Shown: in pieces, positions 42,256 to 50,525 of the stretch
How the letters are laid out: each line of letters begins with the position of its first letter
Position numbering within the stretch: the stretch's first letter is position 1
Assembly: GCA_038883475.1 (NCBI GenBank)
Contig: JAVZMA010000001.1
Coordinates: 62,001 to 126,000 of the forward strand
DNA from: JAVZLH01 sp038883475
GTDB taxonomy: Archaea > Thermoproteota > Bathyarchaeia > Bathyarchaeales > Bathycorpusculaceae
Direction: 5' to 3'
DNA: 64,000 nucleotides
Program-made: the position numbers and the translations under genes
Notes under the pieces: generated by a model
The model's database searches: none
What the model was told of the DNA's origin: nothing
Seen by the model: the letters and a program-made list of their open reading frames with translations, nothing else

Positions 42256-43389
42256 TTATTCTACACGCATTACGCGTTCTGTTTTGTAGTCGACTATGAT
42301 TTTTAATTGGTGCTTTCGAAGCTCTTCGTCGAGGTTTGGGTCGCCAGTGTCAACCCTTAAACTTTTTAGGTTTTCCACTTTGCTTTTTGTGGCAACCACG
42401 ATAATGTTGTTTATGCCCACTTGCCTAATGACTTTTGGGCTTATCTGCTGGTTTCCCCTCCCAAAAATGAAGCCCTGACCCCCTATGGGAGTAACTATAA
42501 TCTGCGCTTTTTTGCCGCGTATTTTCTCTAGTATTTGTTTTTCGTTCACGTCTTTGGCTACAAGTTTCTTGTTGCAGAAGAGGTCAACTCCTAAAAGCGT
42601 TTTCTTCGCATCTAAGAGGTCTCCGATGGTGCGGGTGGTTGTTCCTGGACCAATAATGTAGATTACGTCGGGCTGCATGTTTTCAATTATGTAAATCGCT
42701 ATTGCCGCTTGGTTGCGCAATTCATTTTCAGTTATTGGGCTCGCCATTTTGGCACTTTGAATCAAGCTAGGCTCGTAGGGAACCAGCATATACCCATACA
42801 ATTCCGCGGAAATGCGCCCCTTTCTGAAAGCCTCCTCGTCAACATCCATAACTTCCGCCTCTTTAAGGGGCAATCCCTCAAACAAAAATGCTGTAACTAT
42901 TTTTGCTGCCGCTTTTGGGTCTGTGGCAAAGATGGCGCTGTGCATTTTCACTCCTGTTGGAACGCCCAAAACGGGTAGACCGGTGTTAACGGCCTTGAAA
43001 ATGTCGCGGGCTGTTCCGTCTCCACCACAGAAAACCAGTAGACTTGCGCCTATGTCTTTGAATTTTTCTGCAATTTCTATAGTGTCTTCGGCGCTTGTCT
43101 CCCTTTTTCGTTCACCAAAAACCGTATAAGTAAAGCCGTAACCTTTAGCTTCATCTTCTCCCATTTTTCCAGCCCCAACAACAAGTCGTATCTTCTCACG
43201 AATAGGTTTTAATTCAGATAGAAAGAACTCTGCCCTCACTGGCGCTATGGGTTTCGCCCCGAGACTCACAGCCTTTTCCAAAATTGCCTTCCCATCTGTA
43301 CCCTTAAGCCCAACAGCCCCTCCCATTCCAGCCACTGGGTTAACGACGAATCCAACAGTCTTTACGGAATTTTTATCATTAAGCAACAT
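42256..43389 (-). CDS. ATP-NAD kinase family protein (COG3199 type)
   Basis: The 377-residue protein has the NAD-kinase/diacylglycerol-kinase signature FCGGDGTARDIFKAVNTGLPVLGVPTGVK, shown here in part as CGGDGTARD near residues 119-127, and an N-terminal GFVVNPVAGMGGAVGLKGTDG. The long C-terminal part (GPGTTTRTIGDLL, VTPIGGQGFIFGRGNQQ) is typical of the AcoX-like group, which is distinct from the short canonical NAD kinases. The real substrate is uncertain. It starts at ATG 43389, and an inverted repeat lies just upstream of its TATA box. Confidence 0.8.
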   Translation of the reverse strand: MLLNDKNSVKTVGFVVNPVAGMGGAVGLKGTDGKAILEKAVSLGAKPIAPVRAEFFLSELKPIREKIRLVVGAGKMGEDEAKGYGFTYTVFGERKRETSAEDTIEIAEKFKDIGASLLVFCGGDGTARDIFKAVNTGLPVLGVPTGVKMHSAIFATDPKAAAKIVTAFLFEGLPLKEAEVMDVDEEAFRKGRISAELYGYMLVPYEPSLIQSAKMASPITENELRNQAAIAIYIIENMQPDVIYIIGPGTTTRTIGDLLDAKKTLLGVDLFCNKKLVAKDVNEKQILEKIRGKKAQIIVTPIGGQGFIFGRGNQQISPKVIRQVGINNIIVVATKSKVENLKSLRVDTGDPNLDEELRKHQLKIIVDYKTERVMRVE

Positions 43390-43428
43390 TCTTCAACTCT
43401 TCCCATTAAAACCGCTTTGCTCTTCTAG

Positions 43429-43439
43429 CTAATAAAATG
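43429..43439 (-). promoter_or_regulatory. TATA box for the NAD-kinase-like gene
   Basis: The minus strand reads GCATTTTATTA about 40-50 bases before the ATG at 43389. The position fits a leader of about 20-25 bases. Confidence 0.4.
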
Positions 43440-43456
43440 CGTTATGCATAATAACG
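43440..43456. promoter_or_regulatory. Inverted repeat, candidate operator
   Basis: CGTTAT (43440-43445), spacer GCATA, and ATAACG (43451-43456) form a perfect 6-bp inverted repeat. It lies directly upstream of the TATA box of the NAD-kinase-like gene, where an activator or TFB-contacting regulator would bind. No regulator is known. Confidence 0.35.
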
Positions 43457-43504
43457 GAACAAAGTAATTAACAAATAAAAACAGAGAGGAAGTTGTGAAG
43501 TTTT

Positions 43505-44902
43505 TCATCCGATAAACTGTTTTTTAACTTCATCCAGCCACGGATAGAGTTTTCTAAGCCTCCGCATAGCCTCTTCAACTTTTTCCGTCGGGTATTCGTA
43601 GGGCGGCAGTTTACCACTAAAGTAGTCGGAGTAGGCTTGCATATCGAAGTAGCCGTGACCGCACAGCAGGAAAAGTATTGTCTTTTTCTCGCCTGTCTTC
43701 CTACATTTTAAGGCTTCATCAACTGCTGCTTTTATGGCGTGGGCTGGTTCTGGAGCTGGTATTATGCCTTCGGTTTGGATGAAAAGTTTGGCGGCGTCGA
43801 AAACTTCCACTTGGTTGTAAGCTACAGTTTCCAATTGTTTTGTTGAAGCCAGAAGGCTTATGGTTGGGGCTATCCCGTGGTATCGTAAGCCTCCAGCATG
43901 AATCGGCGGCGGAATATAATCATGCCCCAAAGTGTGCATCGGAACTAAAGGCGTTATTCTCGCCGTGTCTCCATGGTCGTAAGTGTATTCTCCCTTTGTG
44001 ACAGAGGGACAAGCCGTAGGTTCTACGGCTACAAACCGAGTGTTTTTAGGCGCTTTTTTAGAAACTTTGTCGTAGTAGAAAGGCCAGAAGATTCCGGAGA
44101 AGCTGCTTCCTCCGCCTATGCACCCAAAAATCACGTCTGGATAGTCTTCGGCGATTTGCATCTGTTTTTTAGCTTCTAATCCAATCACGGTTTGATGTAG
44201 TAGGACATGGTTGAACACGCTGCCTATGCCATAATTAGCGTCTTCATGTGTAAGCGCATCTTCAACAGCCTCGCTTATGGCTATGCCTAAACTGCCTGGG
44301 CTGTTCGGGTCTTCTTTTAGGATTTTTCTGCCTGCTTCCGTATGTTCGCTTGGGCTTGCGTAAACGTCCGCCCCATAAGATTCCATCATGATTCTTCTGT
44401 AGGGCTTTTGTTGGTAGCTTACTTTGACCATGTAGACGGTGCATTTTATTCCAAATAGCATGCAGCCAAAGGCTAAAGCGGAACCCCACTGTCCAGCTCC
44501 TGTTTCTGTTGCTAGTCGCTGGATGCCCTCTTTCATGTTGTAGTAGGCTTGGGCTACGGCGGTGTTGGGTTTGTGGCTTCCGGGAGGGCTAACTCCCTCG
44601 TACTTGTAGTAGATTTTTGCTGGAGTTTTCAGCGCCTTTTCTAGTCTTACAGCCCTGAAAAGCGGGGTGGGTCTCCAAAGTCTGTAAACTTCCCTCACTT
44701 CTTCCGGTATGTCTATCCATCGGTCTTTGCTGAACTCTTGGGCTAGGATTTGTTTAGGGAATATTTTTGGGGCTACTCCGCCGCCTGGCGCCTTAGTTTC
44801 TGGTTCTATGAATGGTGGTAGTGGTTTTGGCAGATCGGGCAGTATGCAGTACCATTGTTTCGGCACTTCTTCCTCATCTAAGATTATTTTTGTTTCGGGC
44901 AA
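43505..44902 (-). CDS. trpB2: Tryptophan synthase beta-like enzyme, TrpB2 type
   Basis: The 465-residue PLP enzyme is the long TrpB2 form, with an N-terminal extension (residues 1-60) not found in TrpB1. The PLP lysine is Lys111 (PPGSHKPNTA), the catalytic Glu is Glu133 (ETGAGQWG) and the phosphate loop is GCIGGGSSFSG. TrpB2 proteins make tryptophan from indole; published work reports that some archaeal members use O-phosphoserine rather than serine. The start is TTG 44902, with GGAGGG 5-6 bases upstream. No trpA is nearby. Upstream on the same strand is a serine-kinase-like gene. Confidence 0.92.
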   Translation of the reverse strand: MPETKIILDEEEVPKQWYCILPDLPKPLPPFIEPETKAPGGGVAPKIFPKQILAQEFSKDRWIDIPEEVREVYRLWRPTPLFRAVRLEKALKTPAKIYYKYEGVSPPGSHKPNTAVAQAYYNMKEGIQRLATETGAGQWGSALAFGCMLFGIKCTVYMVKVSYQQKPYRRIMMESYGADVYASPSEHTEAGRKILKEDPNSPGSLGIAISEAVEDALTHEDANYGIGSVFNHVLLHQTVIGLEAKKQMQIAEDYPDVIFGCIGGGSSFSGIFWPFYYDKVSKKAPKNTRFVAVEPTACPSVTKGEYTYDHGDTARITPLVPMHTLGHDYIPPPIHAGGLRYHGIAPTISLLASTKQLETVAYNQVEVFDAAKLFIQTEGIIPAPEPAHAIKAAVDEALKCRKTGEKKTILFLLCGHGYFDMQAYSDYFSGKLPPYEYPTEKVEEAMRRLRKLYPWLDEVKKQFIG

Positions 44903-44939
44903 GTTTTCCCTCCTTTTGGGTTAAAAAAAGAACTTACAT

Positions 44940-44976
44940 GTTATATTTAAGTCTTTTGAGTACATTTTTATACATA
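44940..44976 (-). promoter_or_regulatory. Two tandem TATA boxes upstream of trpB2
   Basis: On the minus strand CTTAAATATAAC (44940-44951) lies about 38-49 bases before the TTG at 44902, and a second TATA-like TATGTATAAAA sits at 44966-44976. Either would give trpB2 its own transcript start in addition to readthrough from the upstream serine-kinase-like gene. Confidence 0.45.
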
Positions 44977-44985
44977 ACATTGCTA

Positions 44986-45450
44986 CTATCGCAGTTCTTT
45001 AAGTGGCACGTTAACTGGTTTTTGTATTGTGGAGATGTGGGCGATTTCCTTTGAGAACGTGACATAATGCCATGTGGATTTTGGAGGAAGCAGTTCGCCT
45101 TTCAAGGCGGTCTCGATGACTTTGCGCTTTGGGTATTCTTCGCCGTTTTCAGCGGTTTTAACGCCGATTTTAGGAGATTCATAATCAACGAAAACTACCG
45201 GTATCCTTGAGCATCCTAAAGCCTGCAAAGCCCCTATCCTATGGTGTCCATCAAGGACAACGTTTGTGTTAACATCCACAACTATTGGCTTTTTTAAAAT
45301 TCCGTCAGACTCGATTTCAGCCTTGAGATTAGCAAGCCTTTTCGCGTCAATTTTCTCATGACCTTTCAAGAGGGACATCTCGACTATGCGAACGCCGACG
45401 CTGGCGCAGAAATCCTCTTTTGTTCTCTCAACTTGTTGTGACGTATGCAT
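44986..45450 (-). CDS. ParB/Srx-fold protein resembling free-serine kinase SerK
   Basis: The 154-residue protein has the ParB/sulfiredoxin core: LLKGHEKID near residue 28, with His31 and Glu32, and LDGHHRIGALQALG near 66-79. The order and a C-terminal GELLPPKSTWHYV block parallel the Thermococcus serine kinase SerK, which has KPHEQ, DGHHR and a similar PKTTRH block and makes O-phosphoserine. This protein is shorter (SerK has about 240 residues), apparently lacking a central segment. No DNA-binding HTH of chromosomal ParB is present. Start ATG 45450. It is 83 bases upstream of trpB2 on the same strand. Serine kinase activity is inferred. Confidence 0.65.
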   Translation of the reverse strand: MHTSQQVERTKEDFCASVGVRIVEMSLLKGHEKIDAKRLANLKAEIESDGILKKPIVVDVNTNVVLDGHHRIGALQALGCSRIPVVFVDYESPKIGVKTAENGEEYPKRKVIETALKGELLPPKSTWHYVTFSKEIAHISTIQKPVNVPLKELR

Positions 45451-45494
45451 TTGCAGTTATTCCCCTCTTAGTTTGTTGTTCAATTTTGAGCTTT

Positions 45495-45504
45495 AACGTA
45501 CGTT
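45495..45504. promoter_or_regulatory. Palindrome in the serK-like/ACT-regulator gap
   Basis: AACGTACGTT is a perfect 10-base palindrome 45 bases upstream of the serine-kinase-like start, just next to a minus-strand TATA-like CATAAACG. It is a candidate operator for the divergent ACT-domain regulator. Confidence 0.35.
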
Positions 45505-45532
45505 TATGTTCATTAAACAGTGATGACACAAA

Positions 45533-45542
45533 CTTATTTATA
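45533..45542 (+). promoter_or_regulatory. TATA box for the ACT-regulator gene, with TGCA repeats downstream
   Basis: CTTATTTATA lies 38-47 bases before ATG 45580. Two TGCA boxes, at 45549-45552 and 45559-45562, lie ten bases apart between the TATA box and the expected start site, where a repressor would act. The operator role is a guess. Confidence 0.45.
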
Positions 45543-45579
45543 CTTTATTGCACAAAAATGCACATAAAGGAAAAGAGAA

Positions 45580-46083
45580 ATGTGGAGCAACATCAAAAAA
45601 TATTTTGAGGATTATCCTGAAAGACTTAGAGTAGCCCGTGTTCTCGTGGAAAACGGGTTAAGCGTTAGAAACGGAAAAATTTACCTCAACGAAATTGAGG
45701 TTCCTCCGGTGCGCGTGGCACGAGTCGCAAATGTTGACCGCAGAACCGTAAATGAAACGTTAAAAGCCATCAAAGCCAACCGTGAACTGCGCCTAATCTT
45801 TGAGGATTTAAGGTCTGCTGGGCACTCGTTGAAAGAGGTTGCAAGGCACCTAGATTTTGGAGTTGTTGAAATAACGCCTGTTGACGCGCGAATTCCAGGT
45901 ATACTGGCGAACGCTGCTCTAATTCTTGCAAAAAGCGGTTTAAGTATAAGACAAGCTATTGTGGATGACCCTGAACTATCGCCTGACCCAAAGCTCACGC
46001 TAATTGCTGAAAAGAAGATTCCGGGGGAGTTGATTTCAGAGTTTTTAAAGATAAATGGGGTGGCTAAGGTTTCCGTTTATTAA
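45580..46083 (+). CDS. Predicted amino-acid-metabolism regulator (HTH plus ACT-like)
   Basis: The 167-residue protein matches the COG2150 group, described as predicted regulators of amino-acid metabolism with an ACT domain. The N-terminal half has an HTH-like segment (PPVRVARVANVDRRTVNETL) and the C-terminal half an ACT-like region (GILANAALILAKSGLSIRQAI, then PDPKLTLIAEKKIPGELI), which usually binds amino acids. It starts at ATG 45580. It is divergent from the serine-kinase-like/trpB2 pair, the natural target if it senses tryptophan or serine. Confidence 0.75.
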   Translation: MWSNIKKYFEDYPERLRVARVLVENGLSVRNGKIYLNEIEVPPVRVARVANVDRRTVNETLKAIKANRELRLIFEDLRSAGHSLKEVARHLDFGVVEITPVDARIPGILANAALILAKSGLSIRQAIVDDPELSPDPKLTLIAEKKIPGELISEFLKINGVAKVSVY

Positions 46084-46089
46084 AGGGAG

Positions 46090-47883
46090 CTATATTCCCA
46101 AATTGTCAAAGTATGTTATTATCCACTTGTCTCCGCGTTTTTCAATGTGTATGGTGACGTTTTGTCCCGGTTCGGTTGCCATTAACTCGTTCCATTGAAG
46201 TGTTGGAAGGTCTTTTGGTGTTGCTTCCACCCACTGGTATGTTTCGTTGTCTAAACGCAAGACTATATGTGTGGTTCCATCTTCTGCATACTCATATTTG
46301 CCTATAACTGTCGCATTAACTTCAGGATAAGTTATTACGCCAAAAAGTTTAATGAAGTCTAACCTTGTTTTACGCACCAGTTGTTCGCTTGTTAAGCCTT
46401 CCCCGTTCATTGTTATGGCAATTTTGCTTGTCTCCTCCGCGTCAATTATCGCAAAGCCAGCCAAGTAGATGGTTTCATCTTTTGCGCCTGTGCCTTCCCG
46501 CCAGTAGATGGGCACGTACCATGCAAGCCTATACTGATTTTCTGAAATGTTGACTGGATATAAAAGTGGCATTTCAGCGTCATAGTAACCCGCGGCTGGT
46601 TTTGGCAGTCTTCCCTCAATAAAGTCTTCGGCGGTCATGCCTGAAATGTAGTTGTGTTGTCTAAAGTCGTAGAAGAATATGCCTTTTCTTGTAGCCTTAA
46701 ACACTCCCGAAAGCGTCCTTTGATTTCCAATGGGGTTCACGCAGACTAGGGCTACCACATCGTTTGTTTCAGGGTCCACTATGTAGCGTGTGTCTTCAGT
46801 CATTTCAAAACGTTCTCGGCTTGGCGGAATAATCCATAAGAAACCGCCTGCCCAGTAGTCGAAGCCTTCGCCTCTTTTGAAGCAGCCCATCTCGTCTATC
46901 ATCTCTTCAAGCCATTCCTCATCATAGACTTGTGTAATCCAGTAGGGGATGTCAGACAAGTTTTCTGCTTGGCGGTAGAGGTTGCCTTCCGCGTCATAAA
47001 CCATAGGCGTTTCATATCTTCTCAATAAGTCGAAGCCTACATTGTAGCGTGCCACAACATAAACAGTTTCGTTTGTTGTAAAATCCCATGTGATGTAGGC
47101 TATGCCATAGCTTCTCACCATGTCATTCACGTAAGAGCGGAAATGAATGTTGTTAAGCCACCATAACGCTTCTCCAACAGCAAACTCTTCCCTCACTATC
47201 TTTGGTGGCGCCGTTGGGTCTGTTGCATCCACTATTACAAAACCTTTAACATAATTTTCGGCTAGGACATTTGTTGAACCTATGACGGCTACCCAAACAA
47301 GTTCGCCCTCTGGAGTTTTCGTGATGTGGCAGCCTAAAACTTGGGTGTTGCTTCCAAACTCTGACATGTGCCTTCTCGCTATAGATATGGCGAGTTCTTC
47401 TGTTACGAGACGCACCATATTGTCCTTGATTGTCGTGTTGAATGGCAATGTGCCTTCTGGCTGAATGAAAACGAAATTGTTGAAGTAAGCGGCGTTGGTC
47501 ACCCTCTGAACTTGTCCAAAAGCAATCATCATGGAGGCTGCCAGCAGATATAGAATAAAAAGAATCCCTACCACTTTCGCTCTTATTTTAGGCGAAATTT
47601 TCCATGGAAAGCGTCGACGAGGATAATAGTACTTCTCAGAATTTTCGAGTTCTGCTGGTCTAAGCGAAAAAGTCGACTCGATAAAGGCGGCGAAAAGTCT
47701 TAGGAATATTAACAGATAAACGAAGATGCTTAGGGGTGGACGCATAAACTGGATTATGAAGAAAAGAAACAAGCCTACCAGAAGCGAGATTATACGCGAA
47801 GGTTTCTTCCATCCTGACTTTTTCGGCGGTATTGGAATGTACCATACAAAAGCCCATATTAAAAAGAATATAAAGAAGTTCAA
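46090..47883 (-). CDS. Large membrane protein of unknown function
   Basis: The 597-residue protein has hydrophobic spans at about residues 1-18, 30-65 (one or two spans) and 105-125, then a soluble region of about 470 residues, probably extracytoplasmic. That part is rich in Trp and Tyr, with repeated patterns such as YIVDPETNDVVALVCVNPIG, and YLAGFAIIDAEE that suggest beta-rich repeats, similar in spirit to propeller or protease-propeptide domains. I do not recognise it. The start is TTG 47883, following GGGCGAG. It is convergent with the ACT-regulator gene (6-base gap). Confidence 0.65.
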   Translation of the reverse strand: MNFFIFFLIWAFVWYIPIPPKKSGWKKPSRIISLLVGLFLFFIIQFMRPPLSIFVYLLIFLRLFAAFIESTFSLRPAELENSEKYYYPRRRFPWKISPKIRAKVVGILFILYLLAASMMIAFGQVQRVTNAAYFNNFVFIQPEGTLPFNTTIKDNMVRLVTEELAISIARRHMSEFGSNTQVLGCHITKTPEGELVWVAVIGSTNVLAENYVKGFVIVDATDPTAPPKIVREEFAVGEALWWLNNIHFRSYVNDMVRSYGIAYITWDFTTNETVYVVARYNVGFDLLRRYETPMVYDAEGNLYRQAENLSDIPYWITQVYDEEWLEEMIDEMGCFKRGEGFDYWAGGFLWIIPPSRERFEMTEDTRYIVDPETNDVVALVCVNPIGNQRTLSGVFKATRKGIFFYDFRQHNYISGMTAEDFIEGRLPKPAAGYYDAEMPLLYPVNISENQYRLAWYVPIYWREGTGAKDETIYLAGFAIIDAEETSKIAITMNGEGLTSEQLVRKTRLDFIKLFGVITYPEVNATVIGKYEYAEDGTTHIVLRLDNETYQWVEATPKDLPTLQWNELMATEPGQNVTIHIEKRGDKWIITYFDNLGI

Positions 47884-47952
47884 GTTGCTCGCCCTTTTCC
47901 TATAGTTTAAGGATTAATATTTAAAGAAGTTTCGTTGTCTTGGGTGAACAAC

Positions 47953-47965
47953 TTTTATATTTATT
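47953..47965 (+). promoter_or_regulatory. TATA box for the acyl-CoA dehydrogenase gene
   Basis: TTTTATATTTATT is a strong AT-rich TATA candidate 35-47 bases before ATG 48000, with the expected start near 47985 and the AGGTGAT ribosome-binding site just downstream. Confidence 0.5.
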
Positions 47966-47999
47966 AAAACTCGTAGTTAGGCGTCAAAGGTGATAAGGC

Positions 48000-49217
48000 A
48001 TGGTTGATTTTAGCTTCACCGAGGAACAGGAGCTTTTCCGCAAAGCAGTTCGCGAATGGTGCCAAAAAGAACTGCCCCTAGAAAAAGTTAGAGAAATGGA
48101 TAGCAAAGGCGAAATCCCGCGGGAAATAATAAAGGGCTTAGGCGATTTAGGGCTTTTACTCATGACAATACCCGAGGAACATGGCGGAGCCGGAGCCGAC
48201 TGGGTCACAGCATGCATTGCAGCAGAAGAGCTTAGTTATGCTGACATAAGCATTGCATTGCCAGTCTTTTGGCTTTTAGGCTGTTCTTGGGGATTTGTGG
48301 TTGACCGATACTGCAGCGAGCAGGTGCGCGAAGCCGTTATCAGAAAAGCCGCGAAGGGAGAAGCTTTCATAGGCATCGGCTCAACAGAAGCCGGCGGAGG
48401 CTCAGATGTTGCAGCCATCAAATCAACAGCGCGGAAAGAAGGAAACGAGTGGATACTGAACGGCGAGAAACTATACATTAGCGGCACAGAAGAAGCCAAA
48501 AAATTAGGCGGCGGCTACTTGGTCATAGCCAGAACCTCGCCAGCCCCGCCAGATGCTTCGCACCGTGGAATGACCGCCTTTTATCTGCCCATAAATGCGC
48601 CGGGCGTGGAAGTCTACAAGCGTTTCGAGGATATGGGGAGAATGGCAATTTCAACGGGCGGCATCTCCATGAACGATGTTAGGCTTCCAGACTACCATGT
48701 CATAGGCGAAGTAGACAGAGGCTTCTACCTAACAATGGAGGGGTTCGACAACGCCCGCATCCTAATAGCCGCCGCTTGTGTAGGCGCAGCTCAACGGGCA
48801 CTTGAAATTGGAATGGAGTACATTAAGGAGCGGAAGGCTTTTGGAAGACCGATTGGCAAGTTTGAGGGCATACAGTTCGAGTTAGCCGATGACTGGGCGC
48901 AACTGCAAGCTTTGCGCTCGCTTGTTTACCGCACCGCTTGGATGAACGATAAACGCTATAAAGAAAAGAAGTTCACGCCACTGGAAGTAAGTAGGATGAT
49001 TGCTGCTTGCAAGCTTATTGCGCCCCACTTCGCTTTCGACGTTTTCAAGCATGTGATGATTTGGATGGGCGCCTACGGCTACACAAAAGAATGCCCAATA
49101 GAAATGGGTTTCAGAGGAATGATGTCCTACTGCGTTGGAGCAGAGGGAACAACCAACATCCAAAGAATAGTAATCGCAAGAGAACTTCTCGGAAAAGACT
49201 ACATCCCCTACAAATAA
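48000..49217 (+). CDS. Acyl-CoA dehydrogenase
   Basis: The 405-residue FAD enzyme oxidises acyl-CoA to enoyl-CoA. It has the N-terminal FTEEQELFRKAVREW, the FAD-binding GIGSTEAGGGSDVAAIKSTA, GRPIGKFEGIQFELAD, and the closing GAEGTTNIQRIVIARELLG, whose Glu fits the catalytic base of the usual YEGT motif. ATG 48000 is preceded by AAGGTGAT 5-6 bases upstream. The chain length of its substrate is unknown. An electron-transfer flavoprotein is not visible here; the 2-oxoacid:ferredoxin oxidoreductase genes follow on the same strand after 171 bases, which suggests amino-acid or fatty-acid breakdown. Confidence 0.93.
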   Translation: MVDFSFTEEQELFRKAVREWCQKELPLEKVREMDSKGEIPREIIKGLGDLGLLLMTIPEEHGGAGADWVTACIAAEELSYADISIALPVFWLLGCSWGFVVDRYCSEQVREAVIRKAAKGEAFIGIGSTEAGGGSDVAAIKSTARKEGNEWILNGEKLYISGTEEAKKLGGGYLVIARTSPAPPDASHRGMTAFYLPINAPGVEVYKRFEDMGRMAISTGGISMNDVRLPDYHVIGEVDRGFYLTMEGFDNARILIAAACVGAAQRALEIGMEYIKERKAFGRPIGKFEGIQFELADDWAQLQALRSLVYRTAWMNDKRYKEKKFTPLEVSRMIAACKLIAPHFAFDVFKHVMIWMGAYGYTKECPIEMGFRGMMSYCVGAEGTTNIQRIVIARELLGKDYIPYK

Positions 49218-49388
49218 ACCGCTCCTTTGCATAACCTCACTTTCTTCTAGACACCAAAAACCTAGAGGGGGCTATCAATTTTAACTAGAAAAACCAGCAT
49301 AAAATTGACTTCTCACACCAAAGTTTGCAGAGGCTTATTAGGCAGAAAGCAACCGAATTAATAGCGAGAGGCTTACAAGGCGATAAAA

Positions 49389-50525
49389 ATGGATAAACAA
49401 GAAAGACGCTTTTGGCAAGGAAGCGAAGCATGCGCAGAAGCCGCGATAACAGCTGGATGCCGCTTCTTCGCCGGATACCCAATTTCACCAGCTAACGAAA
49501 TAGCCGAGCACATGGCTGCACGCTTACCCAAAGTTAACGGCATATTCATGCAAATGGAAGATGAACTGGCTTCTATAAACGCTGTTGTCGGCGCAAGCTG
49601 GACAGGCGCAAAAGCCATGACAGCGACATCTGGTCCAGGCTTCAGTTTGATGCAGGAAACCATAGGCTGGGCTTTCATGACTGAAACGCCATGCGTGATA
49701 GTTGACGTTCAAAGGGTTGGACCTGGAACTGGGCAGGCGACGAAGTGCGCGCAGGGGGATGTTATGCAGGCGCGTTGGGGGACTCATGGAGATTATTCGG
49801 CGATTGTGCTTTCTCCGAACTCGGTTCAAGAAATGTTTGAATTAACCATAAGGGCTTTCAACTTGGCGGAAAAATATAGGACACCAGTTGTTTTATTGGC
49901 GGATGAAATCATAGCTCATTTGAGAGAACAAGTAACATTGCCGCCGCTGAAAAGCATAGAAATAGTTAACCGTAAAAAGCCTAAGCCAGAAGACAAAATG
50001 TTTTTTGGTTTAGAAAATGTGGCGCCTATGCCAACAGTCGGCGAAGGCTTCAATGTCGCCGTAACAGCGTCAACCCACGACGAGTATGGAATTCGATTTA
50101 CTGCAGACCCAGCAGTTCATAGGCGAGTTGTTGAAAACATAAACAACAAGATAAGGAAGAATGTAGATGACATAGCGGAAGTTGAAACCTACAATGTCAA
50201 AAACTGCCAAGTGGGCATAGTCTCTTATGGATGCACATCCCGCGCAGTCTACGAAGCTATAGAAGAAGCAGAGAAAAAAGGAATAAGCGTGGGCCATGTT
50301 CGGCTAAAAACAATTTGGCCTTTCCCAGAAAAACCAGTAAAAACGTTGGCTGAAACTGCCGAAAAAATATTTGTTCCAGAAATGAATTTGGGGCAACTTT
50401 TCTACGAGGTTGAAAGGGTGGCATGCCCAACAAAAGTAATCGCCCTAAACAAGATTGGAGGCGGGGAACTTATCACTCCAGAAGAGATTTTATCTCAAAT
50501 TGTAGGAGGAAAGGCTGTTGAGTGA
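49389..50525 (+). CDS. korA: 2-oxoacid:ferredoxin oxidoreductase, alpha subunit
   Basis: The 378-residue subunit resembles KorA of 2-oxoglutarate:ferredoxin oxidoreductase. Blocks seen are AGCRFFAGYPISPANEIAEH, EDELASINAVVGASWTGAKA, TSGPGFSLMQE and a second domain with VSYGCTSRAVYEAIEEA and LKTIWPFPEKPVK. Together with beta and gamma subunits it makes acyl-CoA, CO2 and reduced ferredoxin from a 2-oxoacid, or runs in reverse. It starts at ATG 49389. The 3' end overlaps korB by 8 bases. 2-oxoglutarate is favoured, but branched-chain 2-oxoacids are possible. Confidence 0.9.
   Translation: MDKQERRFWQGSEACAEAAITAGCRFFAGYPISPANEIAEHMAARLPKVNGIFMQMEDELASINAVVGASWTGAKAMTATSGPGFSLMQETIGWAFMTETPCVIVDVQRVGPGTGQATKCAQGDVMQARWGTHGDYSAIVLSPNSVQEMFELTIRAFNLAEKYRTPVVLLADEIIAHLREQVTLPPLKSIEIVNRKKPKPEDKMFFGLENVAPMPTVGEGFNVAVTASTHDEYGIRFTADPAVHRRVVENINNKIRKNVDDIAEVETYNVKNCQVGIVSYGCTSRAVYEAIEEAEKKGISVGHVRLKTIWPFPEKPVKTLAETAEKIFVPEMNLGQLFYEVERVACPTKVIALNKIGGGELITPEEILSQIVGGKAVE

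Noticed and set aside
43440..43456. Inverted repeat considered as a transcription terminator
   Set aside because: It lies upstream of a minus-strand start and is not followed by a T tract in either useful direction; an operator is more likely.
44986..45450. Annotation as a chromosome-partitioning ParB
   Set aside because: It lacks the helix-turn-helix and dimer domains of ParB and has no parA or parS nearby; the SerK-like layout fits better.
49218..49388. 171-base gap before korA searched for a tRNA or small gene
   Set aside because: No cloverleaf, GTTCRA box or coding frame was found.
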